Of a DNA stretch of 64,000 bases, positions 26,420 to 36,628 are shown one piece after another. The position numbers and the translations under genes are program-made. This DNA comes from Coleofasciculus sp. FACHB-1120 (GTDB lineage Bacteria; Cyanobacteriota; Cyanobacteriia; Cyanobacteriales; FACHB-T130). The stretch lies in contig NZ_JACJTV010000002.1 of the NCBI RefSeq assembly GCF_014698845.1, forward strand, positions 186,001 through 250,000. Reading direction: 5' to 3'. The notes under the pieces are model-generated. The model did not search any database. It saw only the letters and a list, made by a program, of their open reading frames with translations, and had not been told where the DNA came from. Position 1 is the first letter of the stretch. Each line of letters begins with the position of its first letter.

Positions 26420-27232
26420 TTAGCCGAATCGATAACCAAACCCACGGACTGTAATTACGTATTCTGGTTGGCTAGGGTCGCGTTCTAATTTTTCTCGCAA
26501 CCAGCGAATATGAACGTCTACTGTTTTACTATCCCCAACAAAATCCGGTCCCCATATCTGATCGATCAACTGATCCCGCGACCAAACTCGGCGCGGATAA
26601 CTCATAAATAAGTCCAGCAGGCGAAATTCTTTGGGTGACAAGTTAACTTGCTCTCCCCGAACAATCACGCGACACTCTTGGGGATAAAGCGTCACATCCT
26701 TGAATTGCAGCACTGGCACTTGGGGCAATCCGCCAAGTCGTTGGCGTCGCAACAAGGCACGACAACGGGCAATTAGCTCCCGCATACTAAATGGCTTGGT
26801 TAAATAGTCATCGGCTCCCACTTCTAGACCTAAAACTCGGTCAGTTTCAGTTGCCTTCGCACTGAGAATCAAAATCGGGACTGGATTTCCTTGATACCGT
26901 AACAAGCGACAAAGATCCAAGCCATTGACCTGAGGAAGCATTAAATCGAGAATAATCAGGTCAAATGGGAAATCTACCGTAGCAGGGCACTCACCCTGAA
27001 GAAATGTCAAAGCGGTACGCCCATCGGCAGCTGTTACCACCTCGAAACCTTCCTCTTCTAGAGCCAAAACTATCATTTCCCGGATGAGATCCTCATCTTC
27101 AACAATTAGGATCTGGCTTGTTCGCCCTAATTCTGGACTAGATGCGTTCTTCGGGAGGTCTAGGGAAAGCATAATTGGGGAACTTAAGAGTGTAATTCCA
27201 TCTTCATTCATACAACAAAATTGTTGCCTCAA
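26420..27232 (-). CDS. sphR: Response regulator, OmpR/PhoB family (SphR type)
   Basis: Up to 270 residues. Receiver domain with acidic pair ED, phospho-acceptor Asp in DLIILDLMLP, SAKA and KPF, followed by a winged-helix DNA-binding domain ending in VRGFGYRFG. The first about 30 residues are not family-like, so ATG at 27211 or 27172 may be the true start. It is predicted to bind the Pho boxes upstream of pstS and the proximal porin. The kinase gene follows about 200 bp downstream. Confidence 0.9.
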   Translation of the reverse strand: MRQQFCCMNEDGITLLSSPIMLSLDLPKNASSPELGRTSQILIVEDEDLIREMIVLALEEEGFEVVTAADGRTALTFLQGECPATVDFPFDLIILDLMLPQVNGLDLCRLLRYQGNPVPILILSAKATETDRVLGLEVGADDYLTKPFSMRELIARCRALLRRQRLGGLPQVPVLQFKDVTLYPQECRVIVRGEQVNLSPKEFRLLDLFMSYPRRVWSRDQLIDQIWGPDFVGDSKTVDVHIRWLREKLERDPSQPEYVITVRGFGYRFG

Positions 27233-27367
27233 AGATTCCGTTTCTATAACATGACGCCTTAACCCAGCTAGGATGGAGTCGGGGTGCTGTTTTGCCCCAT
27301 GTTCTGCCCAATATTTTGCCCAAGTTTATCTTTAGCGATCGCCCAAAATTTCTCAAAATTTCTGATT

Positions 27368-28114
27368 ATGCTACTGCACTTAAGTACCTGGACTGAAGTA
27401 GAAGTCTATCTCAACCGTTCTCAGGGGATAATTTTCCCGATTGGTTCGACAGAGCAACACGGACCCACGGGGTTGATTGGGACGGATGCAATTTGTGCAG
27501 AAGCGATCGCGCACGGGGTTGGCGAAGCGATTGACGCAATGGTTGCCCCTACTATCAATGTTGGCATGGCGCTGCACCATACGGCTTTTCCTGGCACAAT
27601 TAGCCTGCGCCCCAGCACCATGATTCAGCTAATTCGAGACTATATCCTCTGTTTAGCTAGGGCTGGATTTACCAAATTTTTCTTTATTAATGGTCATGGC
27701 GGTAATATTGCGACGCTAAAGGCGGCTTTCTCGGAAACTTACGCTCATTTAGCTGATTTAAATATTCCCAATGCCCCGTTAGTCCAGTGTCAAGTCGGCA
27801 ACTGGTTCATGTGCAGTTCTGTCTACAAGCTGGCAAAAGAACTCTATAAAGACCAAGAAGGTTCTCATGCCACCCCTAGCGAAGTTGCCCTCACTCAGTA
27901 CGTCTATCCAGAAGCCATTAAACAAGCACCCCTCTCAGAGCAAGTCGCTTCCGGACACCCCATTTATGGTGCTACTGACTTCCGTAACCGTTATCCCGAT
28001 GGGCGTATGGGTTCTAATCCCGCCTTGGCAACACCCGAACACGGGAAGCAGTTTTATGAATTAGCCGTAAAAGAACTCAGCAATGGATATCTAGAATTTT
28101 TGAATGCAAACTGA
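27368..28114 (+). CDS. Creatininase-family amidohydrolase
   Basis: 248 residues from ATG 27368; the frame is open to 27284, but the extra Cys/Pro-rich residues are not family-like. Motifs of the metal-dependent creatininase fold are present: STEQHGP, GTDA, HHTAFPGTISL, NGHGGN and GSHATPSE. Members hydrolyse cyclic or linear amides, including creatinine and formamides of flavin or heterocycle pathways. No biosynthetic neighbours point to a substrate. It is divergent from sphR. Confidence 0.88.
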   Translation: MLLHLSTWTEVEVYLNRSQGIIFPIGSTEQHGPTGLIGTDAICAEAIAHGVGEAIDAMVAPTINVGMALHHTAFPGTISLRPSTMIQLIRDYILCLARAGFTKFFFINGHGGNIATLKAAFSETYAHLADLNIPNAPLVQCQVGNWFMCSSVYKLAKELYKDQEGSHATPSEVALTQYVYPEAIKQAPLSEQVASGHPIYGATDFRNRYPDGRMGSNPALATPEHGKQFYELAVKELSNGYLEFLNAN

Positions 28115-28887
28115 GCGCGGTTTATTGACTTTATTTAGGCAAATTGAGTGAAATGCGCTCAAATTCCAATCCTCCAATAAAATCTTTCTAGGTTGTTTCA
28201 CTCCGTCTCCCTTTCTTGGCTCTAAACTGCGATTCTCTTTTCAACCTTGTTAAAGGAGGTTGGGTGGTTTGTTACAGGCAATGGGTGAAATGGTACGATA
28301 TTTAGCTTTGAAATAGAGAAATCTACAATCCCTGTAAGCCTTTGTTATTTCAGCTATCAAGGGGAATAAGTTGAGTTCAAGCATCTTGATCCCCTAGCCT
28401 CCTCGGAAGGCTTGAAAGCCTTTCTTTCGCCCTCTTTTGAAGAGGGATTAAATAATTTTTTTTATTTAATCGGAGAAAAATCTAGAAGCTCCAGAGTTTT
28501 ATTCTATTTGCACAAGATAGCCATCCAAGATGAACGGAAAAATAGATTTCTGGAATTTTATTTTTCCGTATGAAATTACTCTGCTTTTCAAAGGTGATTG
28601 GGGAAGATCAAAAGGTTGCTTGCACTAACCAAACCCCATTGGGATCTAATTACGTAGTTTAGAGGCGTCGCTGCACACAAATCTTATTGTCCTCTGTGCA
28701 GAGATTTCCGTAAAACTACGCATTCTCAAAGACTACAAAAATGAATTGCGTAATTTAATGACATATTTATCTGGAATTGAGTAAGATAACGTTGAAAATA
28801 CTTAAGTACTACTACATACAACCAAATCGCTTGACGGTGAGATTACCTACTGGCTGAGTCGTTTCAATACTAAGTAGAGCGATCATC
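28115..28887. other. Long intergenic region with tandem hairpins
   Basis: These 773 bp have no supportable gene. Two small hairpins lie at 28407-28422 and 28430-28446. The remainder is AT-rich and may hold the GT25-like promoter. Confidence 0.45.
28407..28463 (+). terminator. Tandem hairpins with T tract
   Basis: AAGGCTT/AAGCCTT (28407-28422) is followed by CCCTCTT/AAGAGGG (28430-28446) and then an A/T stretch containing eight Ts. It is terminator-like but about 300 bp beyond the creatininase-family stop. Confidence 0.4.
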
Positions 28888-29820
28888 ATGATGAAACCCC
28901 TGAAGGATGTTGAGAATAATCCCACACGTGCTGAGAATCCAAACAACCTTCCCGCCGTTATCATTGAGTCTAGTGCTAACCAGACTACTTGTTTAAACCA
29001 GCTTGTTGATGGTATTGGCAAAGCCTTCATTATTGCCTACAAAGAGCCAACACATCTGCTTCAAGAAGCGTTGACGAAAGAAGGCTTGCGATGCGAAGTT
29101 CTCAGGCAGAAACACAAGCCAGAGTATAAAAATTTCTCACCCAGTTACCTTTGCCTGCTCAACCATCGCCGAGCCTGGGAAAGAGCCGTTCAAGAGCGCA
29201 AGCCTATCTTGATTGTGGAAGCAGATTTTGTTCCGGTCGTAGGATTTGGCAGGCTTCCTTTACCCTTTAATCCCAATCAAAATGACGTGGGGGTTTCTTG
29301 GCTATACACCTGTGCTAGCCAAGTGTATAGCGTTTCAAAAAATGGCTATGCCGAAGGATTTTCAGTTTCAACCGTTGCCTATATTGTTACCCCGCAGGGT
29401 GCCCAGTGCCTAATTGAGCTTGCGGAAGAAGTTACCAGAACATCTGGTCCAACCGTCTACTCATCTTGGGATTCAAACATCGATTCTTTTCTACGCAGCA
29501 AAAAGCTCAAGAATTACATTCCCCTGCGGAACTATGGAGAGCATGGAGGGATGCCCAATCTGGAACATCACCAAAATGGTCTTAGTAAAACACATCGGGC
29601 TGATGTTCTCTATGGAAAACTTGCCTTTTTACCTTTGTATGCTTCAGATGCAAAGAATGGCAACCTTAAGTTGCTGTCCGCAAGACTTCAGGCTCGCCTA
29701 AAGGGAGTTGCTCGTTTGGCAACTGGACGCTTTCTGCGCGTACCAGTTCTCAAAGGCTCGAGTGTACCTACAAGGTTACTCAGTTTTGCCGTTCGCAGAC
29801 ATCTCTCAGGACGGCTGTAG
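28888..29820 (+). CDS. Glycosyltransferase family 25-like protein
   Basis: 310 residues. AFIIAYKEP near residue 46, the NHRRAWERAV helix and ILIVEADFVPV resemble the fold of LPS-type family 25 glycosyltransferases, where an acidic E(D)D motif binds metal and nucleotide sugar. Here it reads EAD. The TPQGAQCLIELA segment is also typical. It faces a surface-polysaccharide gene group on the opposite strand. Sugar specificity cannot be read. ATGATG offers two starts. Confidence 0.65.
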   Translation: MMKPLKDVENNPTRAENPNNLPAVIIESSANQTTCLNQLVDGIGKAFIIAYKEPTHLLQEALTKEGLRCEVLRQKHKPEYKNFSPSYLCLLNHRRAWERAVQERKPILIVEADFVPVVGFGRLPLPFNPNQNDVGVSWLYTCASQVYSVSKNGYAEGFSVSTVAYIVTPQGAQCLIELAEEVTRTSGPTVYSSWDSNIDSFLRSKKLKNYIPLRNYGEHGGMPNLEHHQNGLSKTHRADVLYGKLAFLPLYASDAKNGNLKLLSARLQARLKGVARLATGRFLRVPVLKGSSVPTRLLSFAVRRHLSGRL

Positions 29821-29945
29821 AAAATAGCTGTTCAGAAACACCTAGTACCACAAGATATTTTTTGCTGGCAGTTTCTCAGGGGAACTGGTTAATTCAGTTT
29901 CGATCAACCTGCTTGAAACTGCCAGACAATTTTTAAGACTCAGAA

Positions 29946-30314
29946 CTACTCAGCTAGCACCTTACCAATCTGGGGATAGGGAAAATGCTCTAGACAATGG
30001 CAGGCATAGATTGTATGTACACTATTACCTGCGAAAATAGATAGATCATCGATGGCACGTATGTAATGTCTGTGTGGTGCAGGCAAGCCGTCAATGTTTA
30101 TCAACTTTGGATGATTAACAAAACCAAATCCTAAATGAAGATGAATTACTCCATCTTCTAACTTGGGAAAGGTAGGGCGAAGAAACTGCGTGTTAAACTT
30201 ACCGGAAATCGTTTTAATTTCCAAATTAAATTCGTGCCAATAAGAGTCGTAACGATTACGAAATGATTGGAAAATAACCTGTTTTAGGGATTTTATGGAA
30301 TCCCAGATATTTAG
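29946..30314 (-). pseudogene. Remnant of a SAM-dependent methyltransferase
   Basis: An open frame of about 122 codons encodes HLHLGFGFVNHPKLINIDG and YACHCLEHFPYPQIGKVLAE, the start and middle of a class I methyltransferase as found in polysaccharide clusters. It then hits a stop where the family continues for another half domain. There is no good start: the frame stays open upstream to a stop at 30315-30317, and only a TTG at 30224 is usable. The glycine motif also reads GFG rather than GCG. It looks like a decayed gene beside the glycosyltransferases. Confidence 0.7.
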
Positions 30315-30345
30315 CTAATTTATTAATATTACCTATTTGAACTGG

Positions 30346-31257
30346 TCAAGCTTCTTTGTCTGTATGGAATAGCCATTTTCCTAAAGCGACAAGAGAAGCT
30401 TGAGGACTTATTTTCAAGGCCCATAGAAAAAACTCTGTAGCTTTCAAGGGATTTGTTTTCAAGTTAAATTTGACTACCCTCATATGATATTGCACTGCTG
30501 TATCAGAGCGAATTTTGAGAGGGATAATGCTTAAATTACGGTGCTTCCTAAGCACCAGTGCATGCTGTTCAGTTATCTTTGTGACGTTAGAGGTTATTGC
30601 TGAGGATTGGGTTTTTCTATACATTCCATAGATACCTGGTATATAAATAAATTTAAACCCTGCTGCTGCTATCCTTAACCAATAATCCAGATCCTCTGGC
30701 CCTTTAATGTTTGGGTCAAAATGACCGACTTTTTCTGGGATACTGCTTCTCATCACCACTACCGACGGCGTGATGTAGTTTCTTGCTAAAAGACTGCCTG
30801 GAAAATTTTCTATATCTTGTTGAGATGGTCCCCAGAAACCTAATGTTTTATTCGTTCGGTTTGCAAACATCTCAACTGTAGAGTAAATGAGATCGCATCC
30901 TGATGATTCTAGTTTATTAACGGCTGTTTCTAGATGATTCTCCTTCCACAGATCATCATGATCTAAAAAGGCTAAGTATTTACCTTGAGCCTGCTTCATA
31001 GCTGTATTTCTGGTTACGCTTGCTCCTTGATTTTGCGAGTGCCGAATATATTTAACTTTATGTTCACCGACCAACCTGGCAAATTCCTGTACAATTTCTT
31101 CGGTTTGGTCTTTAGAAGCATCTTCAACTACAATAACTTCCCATGCAGTATAAGTCTGTGCTTGAATCGATAGGAGAGCTGACTGAATTAATTTTCCACC
31201 ATTATAAGTTGGCATAATGATGCTTACAAGTGGTTTATTCATATTTACAAACGTCAT
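30346..31257 (-). CDS. Glycosyltransferase family 2
   Basis: 303 residues. GT-A fold with PLVSIIMPTYNGGKLI, VVEDASKDQT and the DHDD metal-binding motif (FLDHDDLW). It should transfer a sugar from an NDP donor to a surface polysaccharide or lipid-linked precursor at the inner face of the membrane. Its start overlaps the upstream GT4 gene by 23 bp (or 8 bp if Met6, ATG 31242, is used), so the two are translationally coupled. Confidence 0.9.
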   Translation of the reverse strand: MTFVNMNKPLVSIIMPTYNGGKLIQSALLSIQAQTYTAWEVIVVEDASKDQTEEIVQEFARLVGEHKVKYIRHSQNQGASVTRNTAMKQAQGKYLAFLDHDDLWKENHLETAVNKLESSGCDLIYSTVEMFANRTNKTLGFWGPSQQDIENFPGSLLARNYITPSVVVMRSSIPEKVGHFDPNIKGPEDLDYWLRIAAAGFKFIYIPGIYGMYRKTQSSAITSNVTKITEQHALVLRKHRNLSIIPLKIRSDTAVQYHMRVVKFNLKTNPLKATEFFLWALKISPQASLVALGKWLFHTDKEA

Positions 31258-32377
31258 CAGTGAAACCTAGAATATCAAGATATTTTTGAGTGGCAGATTC
31301 TAAAGTGAACTGATCCAGCCAAGCCGAATTGACTGGTTTTGAATCACCAGACAATACGCTCAAAATTGCTTCTGCCATTGCTTTAGTATTACCAACTGGA
31401 ACTAACAAACCGTAATTGCCATTGTCGAGAATTTCATCTGGCCCACTTTCGCAGTTAGTAGAAATCACTGGGGTTCCTACTGCCATTGCTTCTATCAATA
31501 CAGTCGGTAATCCCTCTAAAATTGAAGACAACACAAACACTGCTGCTCGTGCCATATAAGCAGAAGGACTATCGACAAAGCCTAGCATGGCAACATCGTC
31601 CTCTAAACCCAACTCACGCACTAGAGCGATAAGTTTGGATTTCTCAGAACCCTCTCCCAAAATCACTAACCTCGCGGGTCGTACCTGTCGCACTAAAGAA
31701 AAAGCATGAATCAGGGTACAGAAGTCCTTTTGCTTTACTAATCTCCCTACGCCCAAAACTACTGGAGGTTCTCCATCTCTAAACCAAGGGTGATTCACAG
31801 GTGACTCAGCCTTTCGTAGCAAATTCTCATTAACAACAGGGTTGTAGATTGATTGGATAGAACCTTGCTTGATTTCGAGGTAGGTCTCTAACTCTCGCGC
31901 CAAGCCTTTGGAAACTGCTACAACTGCATCAGCACGAGGGTAAAGCCAGCGCATTGAAATAGGGAGAAAATTCTCTCGTAGTTGATTTTCTCTAGCTTTT
32001 TTCTCGTATAAAGAAATATGTTCTACTAATGCCAATTTTGCCGAAGACATGGCTAATTTTTTTGCTATTACAGCCACTACATTGCAGGTATATAAATGAG
32101 ATACCAATGCATCAGGTTTTTCTTGGCGTAAATAATTTATTAGAGGAAGTGTGACTCTGCTCGCACTTTTGAGCCGAGGCTGGATGGGCGTTTTTAAATC
32201 GATAACTCTTACTCCAGAGGGAATATCCTTTAAGTATGTTCCTTGAGCAGAAGCTAATACTAAATCTAAGGAAACGTCATGCAGAGCAAGTCCCTTGAGT
32301 AAGTTGAGTGCTACTCGCTGCAACCCTCCCCCTTCAAGGTTTGGTACGAGAAAAGCTATCCGTTTGCGTTGATTCAT
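31235..32377 (-). CDS. Glycosyltransferase family 4 (copy A)
   Basis: 380 residues. GT-B fold: N-terminal acceptor domain beginning with a GGLQRVALNLLKGL glycine loop and C-terminal donor domain with VVLGVGRLVKQKDF and the EGLPTVLIEAMAVG segment that holds the retaining-enzyme EX7E signature. It is a paralogue of the gene 62 bp upstream, with long identical stretches in the donor domain but different acceptor domains, as expected for enzymes using the same donor on different acceptors. Confidence 0.92.
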   Translation of the reverse strand: MNQRKRIAFLVPNLEGGGLQRVALNLLKGLALHDVSLDLVLASAQGTYLKDIPSGVRVIDLKTPIQPRLKSASRVTLPLINYLRQEKPDALVSHLYTCNVVAVIAKKLAMSSAKLALVEHISLYEKKARENQLRENFLPISMRWLYPRADAVVAVSKGLARELETYLEIKQGSIQSIYNPVVNENLLRKAESPVNHPWFRDGEPPVVLGVGRLVKQKDFCTLIHAFSLVRQVRPARLVILGEGSEKSKLIALVRELGLEDDVAMLGFVDSPSAYMARAAVFVLSSILEGLPTVLIEAMAVGTPVISTNCESGPDEILDNGNYGLLVPVGNTKAMAEAILSVLSGDSKPVNSAWLDQFTLESATQKYLDILGFTDDVCKYE

Positions 32378-32439
32378 CGCTAGGAGTGTTGAGTTTTCTT
32401 ACAAATTTGGCAATGATTTCTAGCGTCAATGCTTCAGTC

Positions 32440-33588
32440 TTAAGCGATGCCTAATAAATCAATATATTTTTGTGTAGAAGTTTCCCAAGTGAACTGGTCA
32501 AGCCACTCTGGAGCGACCTGCTTAAAGTTGCCTTCTAATACGCTTAAAATTGCTTGGGCGATCGCGTTGCTATCTCCCACTGGAACGAGCGCCCCGTACT
32601 TGCCGTTGTTTAAAATCTCCTCCGGGCCACTTTCGCAGTTGGTAGAAACGACTGGAGTTCTTACCGCCATTGCTTCTATGAGGACGGTCGGCAAACCTTC
32701 CCAAGCTGAAGATAAGACAAATACTGCTGCCCGTGCCATATATGCATAGGGATTTTTCACAAACCCAATCAGAGCAACATCACTCTCTAAGCCCAATTCA
32801 CGCACTAGCGTATTCAATTGCGATCGCTCTTTTCCATCTCCCAAAATCATCAATCGAGCAGGTCGCACTCGACGTACCTCAGCAAAACCACGGATCAAGG
32901 TCGGGAAATCTTTTTGCTCGACTAACCTTCCCACCCCCAGTACGACTGGGGGTTCCCCATCTGCAAACCAAGGGTGTTCTACAGGCTGCTTGGCTTTTTC
33001 TATCAATTCTGGGGTAATCACCGGGTTGTAGATGACTGGGTGGCGTTCTAAGGGTAGGCGGGTGATCTGAGCGAGATCCTGAGCAACCCCTTGCGAAACT
33101 GCCACGATGCTATCAGCCCAAGGATAGAATAGCCGCGCCATTAGTGGTGCTAAACGGGACGAACGCTGATCAACCCGTCGCGCCTCTACAGAAAGAGTAA
33201 TATGCTCGGATACCACGATTCGGGTAGGGACTCTAGCGAGGTGCTTAGCCAATATCGCTATTTCATTGGGATAGTGAGTAGCTGAAAGAAGTGCCACGGG
33301 TCGTTCTTGACGCAAGTAGCGCACCAACTTGGGAAGGCTGGTGGTGGATTGAAGACTGGTCGGGAATTTGAAAGTTTTACGATTATCAAATTGCGAAGCC
33401 TTCAGATCCACGATTCGCACTTCAGGCGGTACCTGCGTTAAATAGGTGCCTTCCGCTTTGGTTAGCACCATGTCTACTTTCTGACCTTGTTTGACAAAGC
33501 CTTGGGCTAGACTCAGCATGATCCGTTCAGCACCCCCATTACCTAGGTTGCGAAGGAACAAGGCAATGCGCGGCGGATCTTTGGGCAT
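32440..33588 (-). CDS. Glycosyltransferase family 4 (copy B)
   Basis: 382 residues, GT-B fold with GNGGAERIMLSLAQGF near the N-terminus and VVLGVGRLVEQKDF plus EGLPTVLIEAMAV in the donor domain. It is the first gene of the minus-strand glycosyltransferase group and was evidently duplicated to give the next gene. Role in exopolysaccharide or O-antigen synthesis is inferred from family and context. Confidence 0.92.
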   Translation of the reverse strand: MPKDPPRIALFLRNLGNGGAERIMLSLAQGFVKQGQKVDMVLTKAEGTYLTQVPPEVRIVDLKASQFDNRKTFKFPTSLQSTTSLPKLVRYLRQERPVALLSATHYPNEIAILAKHLARVPTRIVVSEHITLSVEARRVDQRSSRLAPLMARLFYPWADSIVAVSQGVAQDLAQITRLPLERHPVIYNPVITPELIEKAKQPVEHPWFADGEPPVVLGVGRLVEQKDFPTLIRGFAEVRRVRPARLMILGDGKERSQLNTLVRELGLESDVALIGFVKNPYAYMARAAVFVLSSAWEGLPTVLIEAMAVRTPVVSTNCESGPEEILNNGKYGALVPVGDSNAIAQAILSVLEGNFKQVAPEWLDQFTWETSTQKYIDLLGIA

Positions 33589-34018
33589 AGTGAATACTTT
33601 TGGCTCCAGCTTGGGTGAGTTTCGCTGATGCTATAGCATGGCAGCTAAAGTTATTCATCAAGATTTACATCAGCGATCGCGGAAAGTCAGGAAAATTAGT
33701 TTCATGGATGGCTATTTTGAAGAGAATTGGCGATCGCAAAGCATTTGCTGCTCTTAGCAACTCCGCACGCCAACTTAGCCTATCTAAGAAGCGGATGATT
33801 AAATAACTAGACAGAAATCAGCCTTGGTTCAATTGCCAGGGTTCAATTGCCAGAGTAAACCGTAGATACAGGTGTGCTAGTAGAAGCGAGGTGGTGATCG
33901 CGCTGTTCCTGCTTATCAATTGGTTACTAGCTGACGCAACATTCATGGTTAGTCGCCTCAGAGCTTAGAGTTCTAAGACAAGAGTTCTAAGATAACCAAG
34001 AATCTCGGAAGCCTACGC
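33589..34018. other. Intergenic region
   Basis: These 430 bp contain an 8-mer direct duplication (GGTTCAATTGCCAG at about 33828-33852) and HIP1 sites, but no supportable gene. An open frame on the plus strand at 33600-33806 lacks coding character. Confidence 0.4.
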
Positions 34019-34267
34019 TTAGCGGGCACTAAAACTACACAATGCTGCCCACAAGACGATAAATGCCAGCACCGCTTTTCCAATACCCAGACCCGATCCC
34101 AGAAATATTCCAAAAACACACCCGACAAACCCTAAAAGTAGGAACGCGCAAAAGAGTAGGCGGCGGCTGCGTCGGCTGATTTGCATGGGGTTTGAGAAAA
34201 GCCATCCACTCTGGGTATCAAAATTTGTACCTGTACTTATAGGTGAGCTTTCTGAAGAGTTGTACAT
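34019..34267 (-). CDS. Small two-helix membrane protein of unknown function
   Basis: 82 residues. A polar N-terminus (about 1-30) and an Arg-rich stretch (SRRSRR) are followed by two hydrophobic helices (about 37-58 and 62-79). The positive patch before helix 1 suggests a cytoplasmic N-terminus. I do not recognise a family. It stands alone between the glycosyltransferases and the MFS gene. No ribosome binding site is obvious. Confidence 0.5.
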   Translation of the reverse strand: MYNSSESSPISTGTNFDTQSGWLFSNPMQISRRSRRLLFCAFLLLGFVGCVFGIFLGSGLGIGKAVLAFIVLWAALCSFSAR

Positions 34268-34753
34268 AAATAACTTATAAAATGCCGAAGTATACTTAAA
34301 AATACTTACATAGCTTCCGATGAATGACTAGTAGGTTTACGGCATCTTCATCAAAAAAATATCTTGATTTACCTACAAATAGAATAAATAAAACGATAAA
34401 CCTGCTATTTTATTCACTCAAACGAGTTTTGTTAAGTATTAGTACTTAAGGTACTTTGTGAAGATTCGATAAAGTTTCCGTGATTTTCCGGAAAAAACGA
34501 TTTGGGGCGATCGCATTCTGAGCCGGGCTAAGCGAGATCAGACTAAGCGCTCGCGCTTCAGAAAAGCGATCGCAAATGCTCACAATTGGATGATTAGAAA
34601 ATCCCAACCGTTCTGTGGAAATCCTAAATCATCCTGATTAAAATTTTTATCGAGGAAAATAAAAAGGCGCAAACTTTGATTTGGCATAACACGTGCCCGA
34701 CCATTTCAAAAATTGTTGCCTGGGATCTTCTAGCGATAAAGCCCAAAAGCCGC
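34268..34753. other. Intergenic region
   Basis: 486 AT-rich bp with HIP1 sites near 34508 and 34565. I see no gene, RNA or clear terminator. Confidence 0.4.
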
Positions 34754-36091
34754 TTAGGATGTTTTGGATAATACAACAGGCTGTAGTTGCCACAGCCACC
34801 ATGCAGTGAATGCTGTCAATAGTGCGCCTATCCCAAAACAAACACCATACCCAAAAGTAGCAGCAAGGTATCCGCTTCCCAAGCTACCCAGTGCGCCTGA
34901 TGCCCCAATTATTGCGTTGTAAAACCCAATTGCCGAACCTTCCTTATCTTTGCCAGCGAGCATACCCACTGCCGTGCTACTAGATACGCTGATCGCTGCC
35001 CAAGTAATCCCGCTTAATATCTGGGCTAATCCAACGAAAACCAAACTACTCGGTTGAGGCGGAATTAAAGCCAACAAGACAAAAATTCCAAAAACGCCAC
35101 CCCGGATAGCGGTAGCCTGCGCTTGAAGTTTGATACCAGGTCGCTGATGCACCCAATGACCGACAGGAACGTACAACCAAGACTCTATTGTTGACTTAAC
35201 TAAGGCAAGCAAGAATACCTGAGTATTCGTAGCTTTTAATGTGTTGGTGAGAAAAACTGGGAAAGGTACAATAACCAGGTTGATGGCAACAAAAAAGAGT
35301 AAAGAACATAGATAATATCGTCCTAAAGGGCTTCCTAGTGGCTGAACTACTTGGCTTAGCGAACTTGGGCGGAGTACGAAGTAGAGGGCGCGGGATGGAT
35401 AAAAAACTGCTCGCCTTTCAATCACTCCGACAGTCAATTGTCCTAGCAGTTTCCGATTAAATTTTCGGCGTTTGCGAACAACCTTCGGTTCTTTTACCCA
35501 AAGCAAGCAGAGAATCAAACTCAGCGAAGAAACAACACCTGCAAATAATAATAATCCGCGCATCGCTGCAACATTACCCACCCATTTAGAAGCAAGGTTG
35601 AGCCATGCTATGCCGAATACAACACTAGCGACAAAACTCCATCCTGTTACCTGATAGAATCTACCGAAAAACTTAGGCCACTCTTGTTCGGGAAAGCTAT
35701 CTAGTACCAAAGCCGAACTTACTGGGGTAATCGTTGCCATAAAAAAGCCTCCCACACTGCTAAGAATTAAGACTTGTGAGAGGTTGTCTGCAAAGCTGAG
35801 CATTGATATGCAGAGAGTGAATCCCAGAAATCCCAATATCAAGAAGGGAGTACGATAGCCCATCTTATCTGATAGGTTTCCCCATAAAATGAAGGCACAC
35901 ATACCTACTAAAGCGATGAGTGAGTTCACTGTAGCAACATCAGCGACGCTTCCCCCTACTACCTGAATGATAAATAGGGGCATTAGTATAATTAGTAAAC
36001 CTTCGCCGATTTTATAAGGAACAAAAGCGAAAAACCATAATGGAATTGAGCTTTCAAGCTCACAAAAATTCTTTTGGGTAATAATGCCCAT
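34754..36091 (-). CDS. Major facilitator superfamily transporter
   Basis: 445 residues with about 12 hydrophobic helices. The loop after helix 2 carries the MFS signature GNLSDKMGYRTPFL. A long basic central loop (VVRKRRKFNRK) separates the halves. The closing GAIIGASGALGSLGSGYLAA region is typical of drug/sugar-type carriers. The substrate is unknown; no regulator or enzyme neighbour gives a hint. Possibly an exporter related to the surface-polysaccharide region. Confidence 0.88.
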   Translation of the reverse strand: MGIITQKNFCELESSIPLWFFAFVPYKIGEGLLIILMPLFIIQVVGGSVADVATVNSLIALVGMCAFILWGNLSDKMGYRTPFLILGFLGFTLCISMLSFADNLSQVLILSSVGGFFMATITPVSSALVLDSFPEQEWPKFFGRFYQVTGWSFVASVVFGIAWLNLASKWVGNVAAMRGLLLFAGVVSSLSLILCLLWVKEPKVVRKRRKFNRKLLGQLTVGVIERRAVFYPSRALYFVLRPSSLSQVVQPLGSPLGRYYLCSLLFFVAINLVIVPFPVFLTNTLKATNTQVFLLALVKSTIESWLYVPVGHWVHQRPGIKLQAQATAIRGGVFGIFVLLALIPPQPSSLVFVGLAQILSGITWAAISVSSSTAVGMLAGKDKEGSAIGFYNAIIGASGALGSLGSGYLAATFGYGVCFGIGALLTAFTAWWLWQLQPVVLSKTS

Positions 36092-36628
36092 TGCTAAATT
36101 AATACCTAGATCTAGGTGCTGAATTGGCTGTGACTCTCTGTTAAGGTTTACAAGAGTTGTTCATCAATAACAGGATTAATTATCTGCACCCAGACGGTTA
36201 ATTATTATTAACTCATAAATTAATTCAGCCTAATTTTTGAGATTTATGCATCAGTAATCTTACGGATAAAACCGCACAAAATATTAACATATAAACCGAT
36301 TTTCTTTTATAAGTATTTTATCGATTTTAAGAAATAGCAAAAAAAACTTTACTTAGAATTTCAAAAAAATATTTTTTTGAGACAATACATAATAATCCTG
36401 ATTTATTCATGAAGGCGATATCCCCGATTTCTTCTAGAAGTCGGGGATATGAACCTCTGACTCACAACTCACATAGGATTGCTATCTTCGCTTTCTATTT
36501 GGCTTCTTTTAATCAGAGTTTTTGAGGCAGCGTATATCGAAAACAAATGGTGCAAGATATAAGGAAAAACAGAATAAAGGCGATCGCGCATGATTCCCCA
36601 AATGCTACAACTGGCACCTGAATGGCGT
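36092..36628. other. Intergenic region
   Basis: 537 strongly AT-rich bp. The only structured element is the palindromic repeat at 36418-36450. No gene is supported. Confidence 0.45.
36418..36450. repeat. Palindromic dispersed repeat
   Basis: ATATCCCCGA (36418-36427) and its reverse complement (36441-36450) enclose a 13-base TTCTAGAA-centred loop. The motif resembles GATATCCCCGACTT-type repeats scattered in filamentous cyanobacteria. It has no T tract. Confidence 0.6.

Noticed and set aside
27260-27270. CTTAACCC near the sphR/creatininase-family divergent promoter as a Pho box
   Set aside because: Only one 8-mer is present; no repeats at 11-bp spacing.
33600-33806. 68-codon plus-strand ORF
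   Set aside because: It begins beside the GT4 start on the other strand, has no ribosome binding site and shows no recognisable domain.
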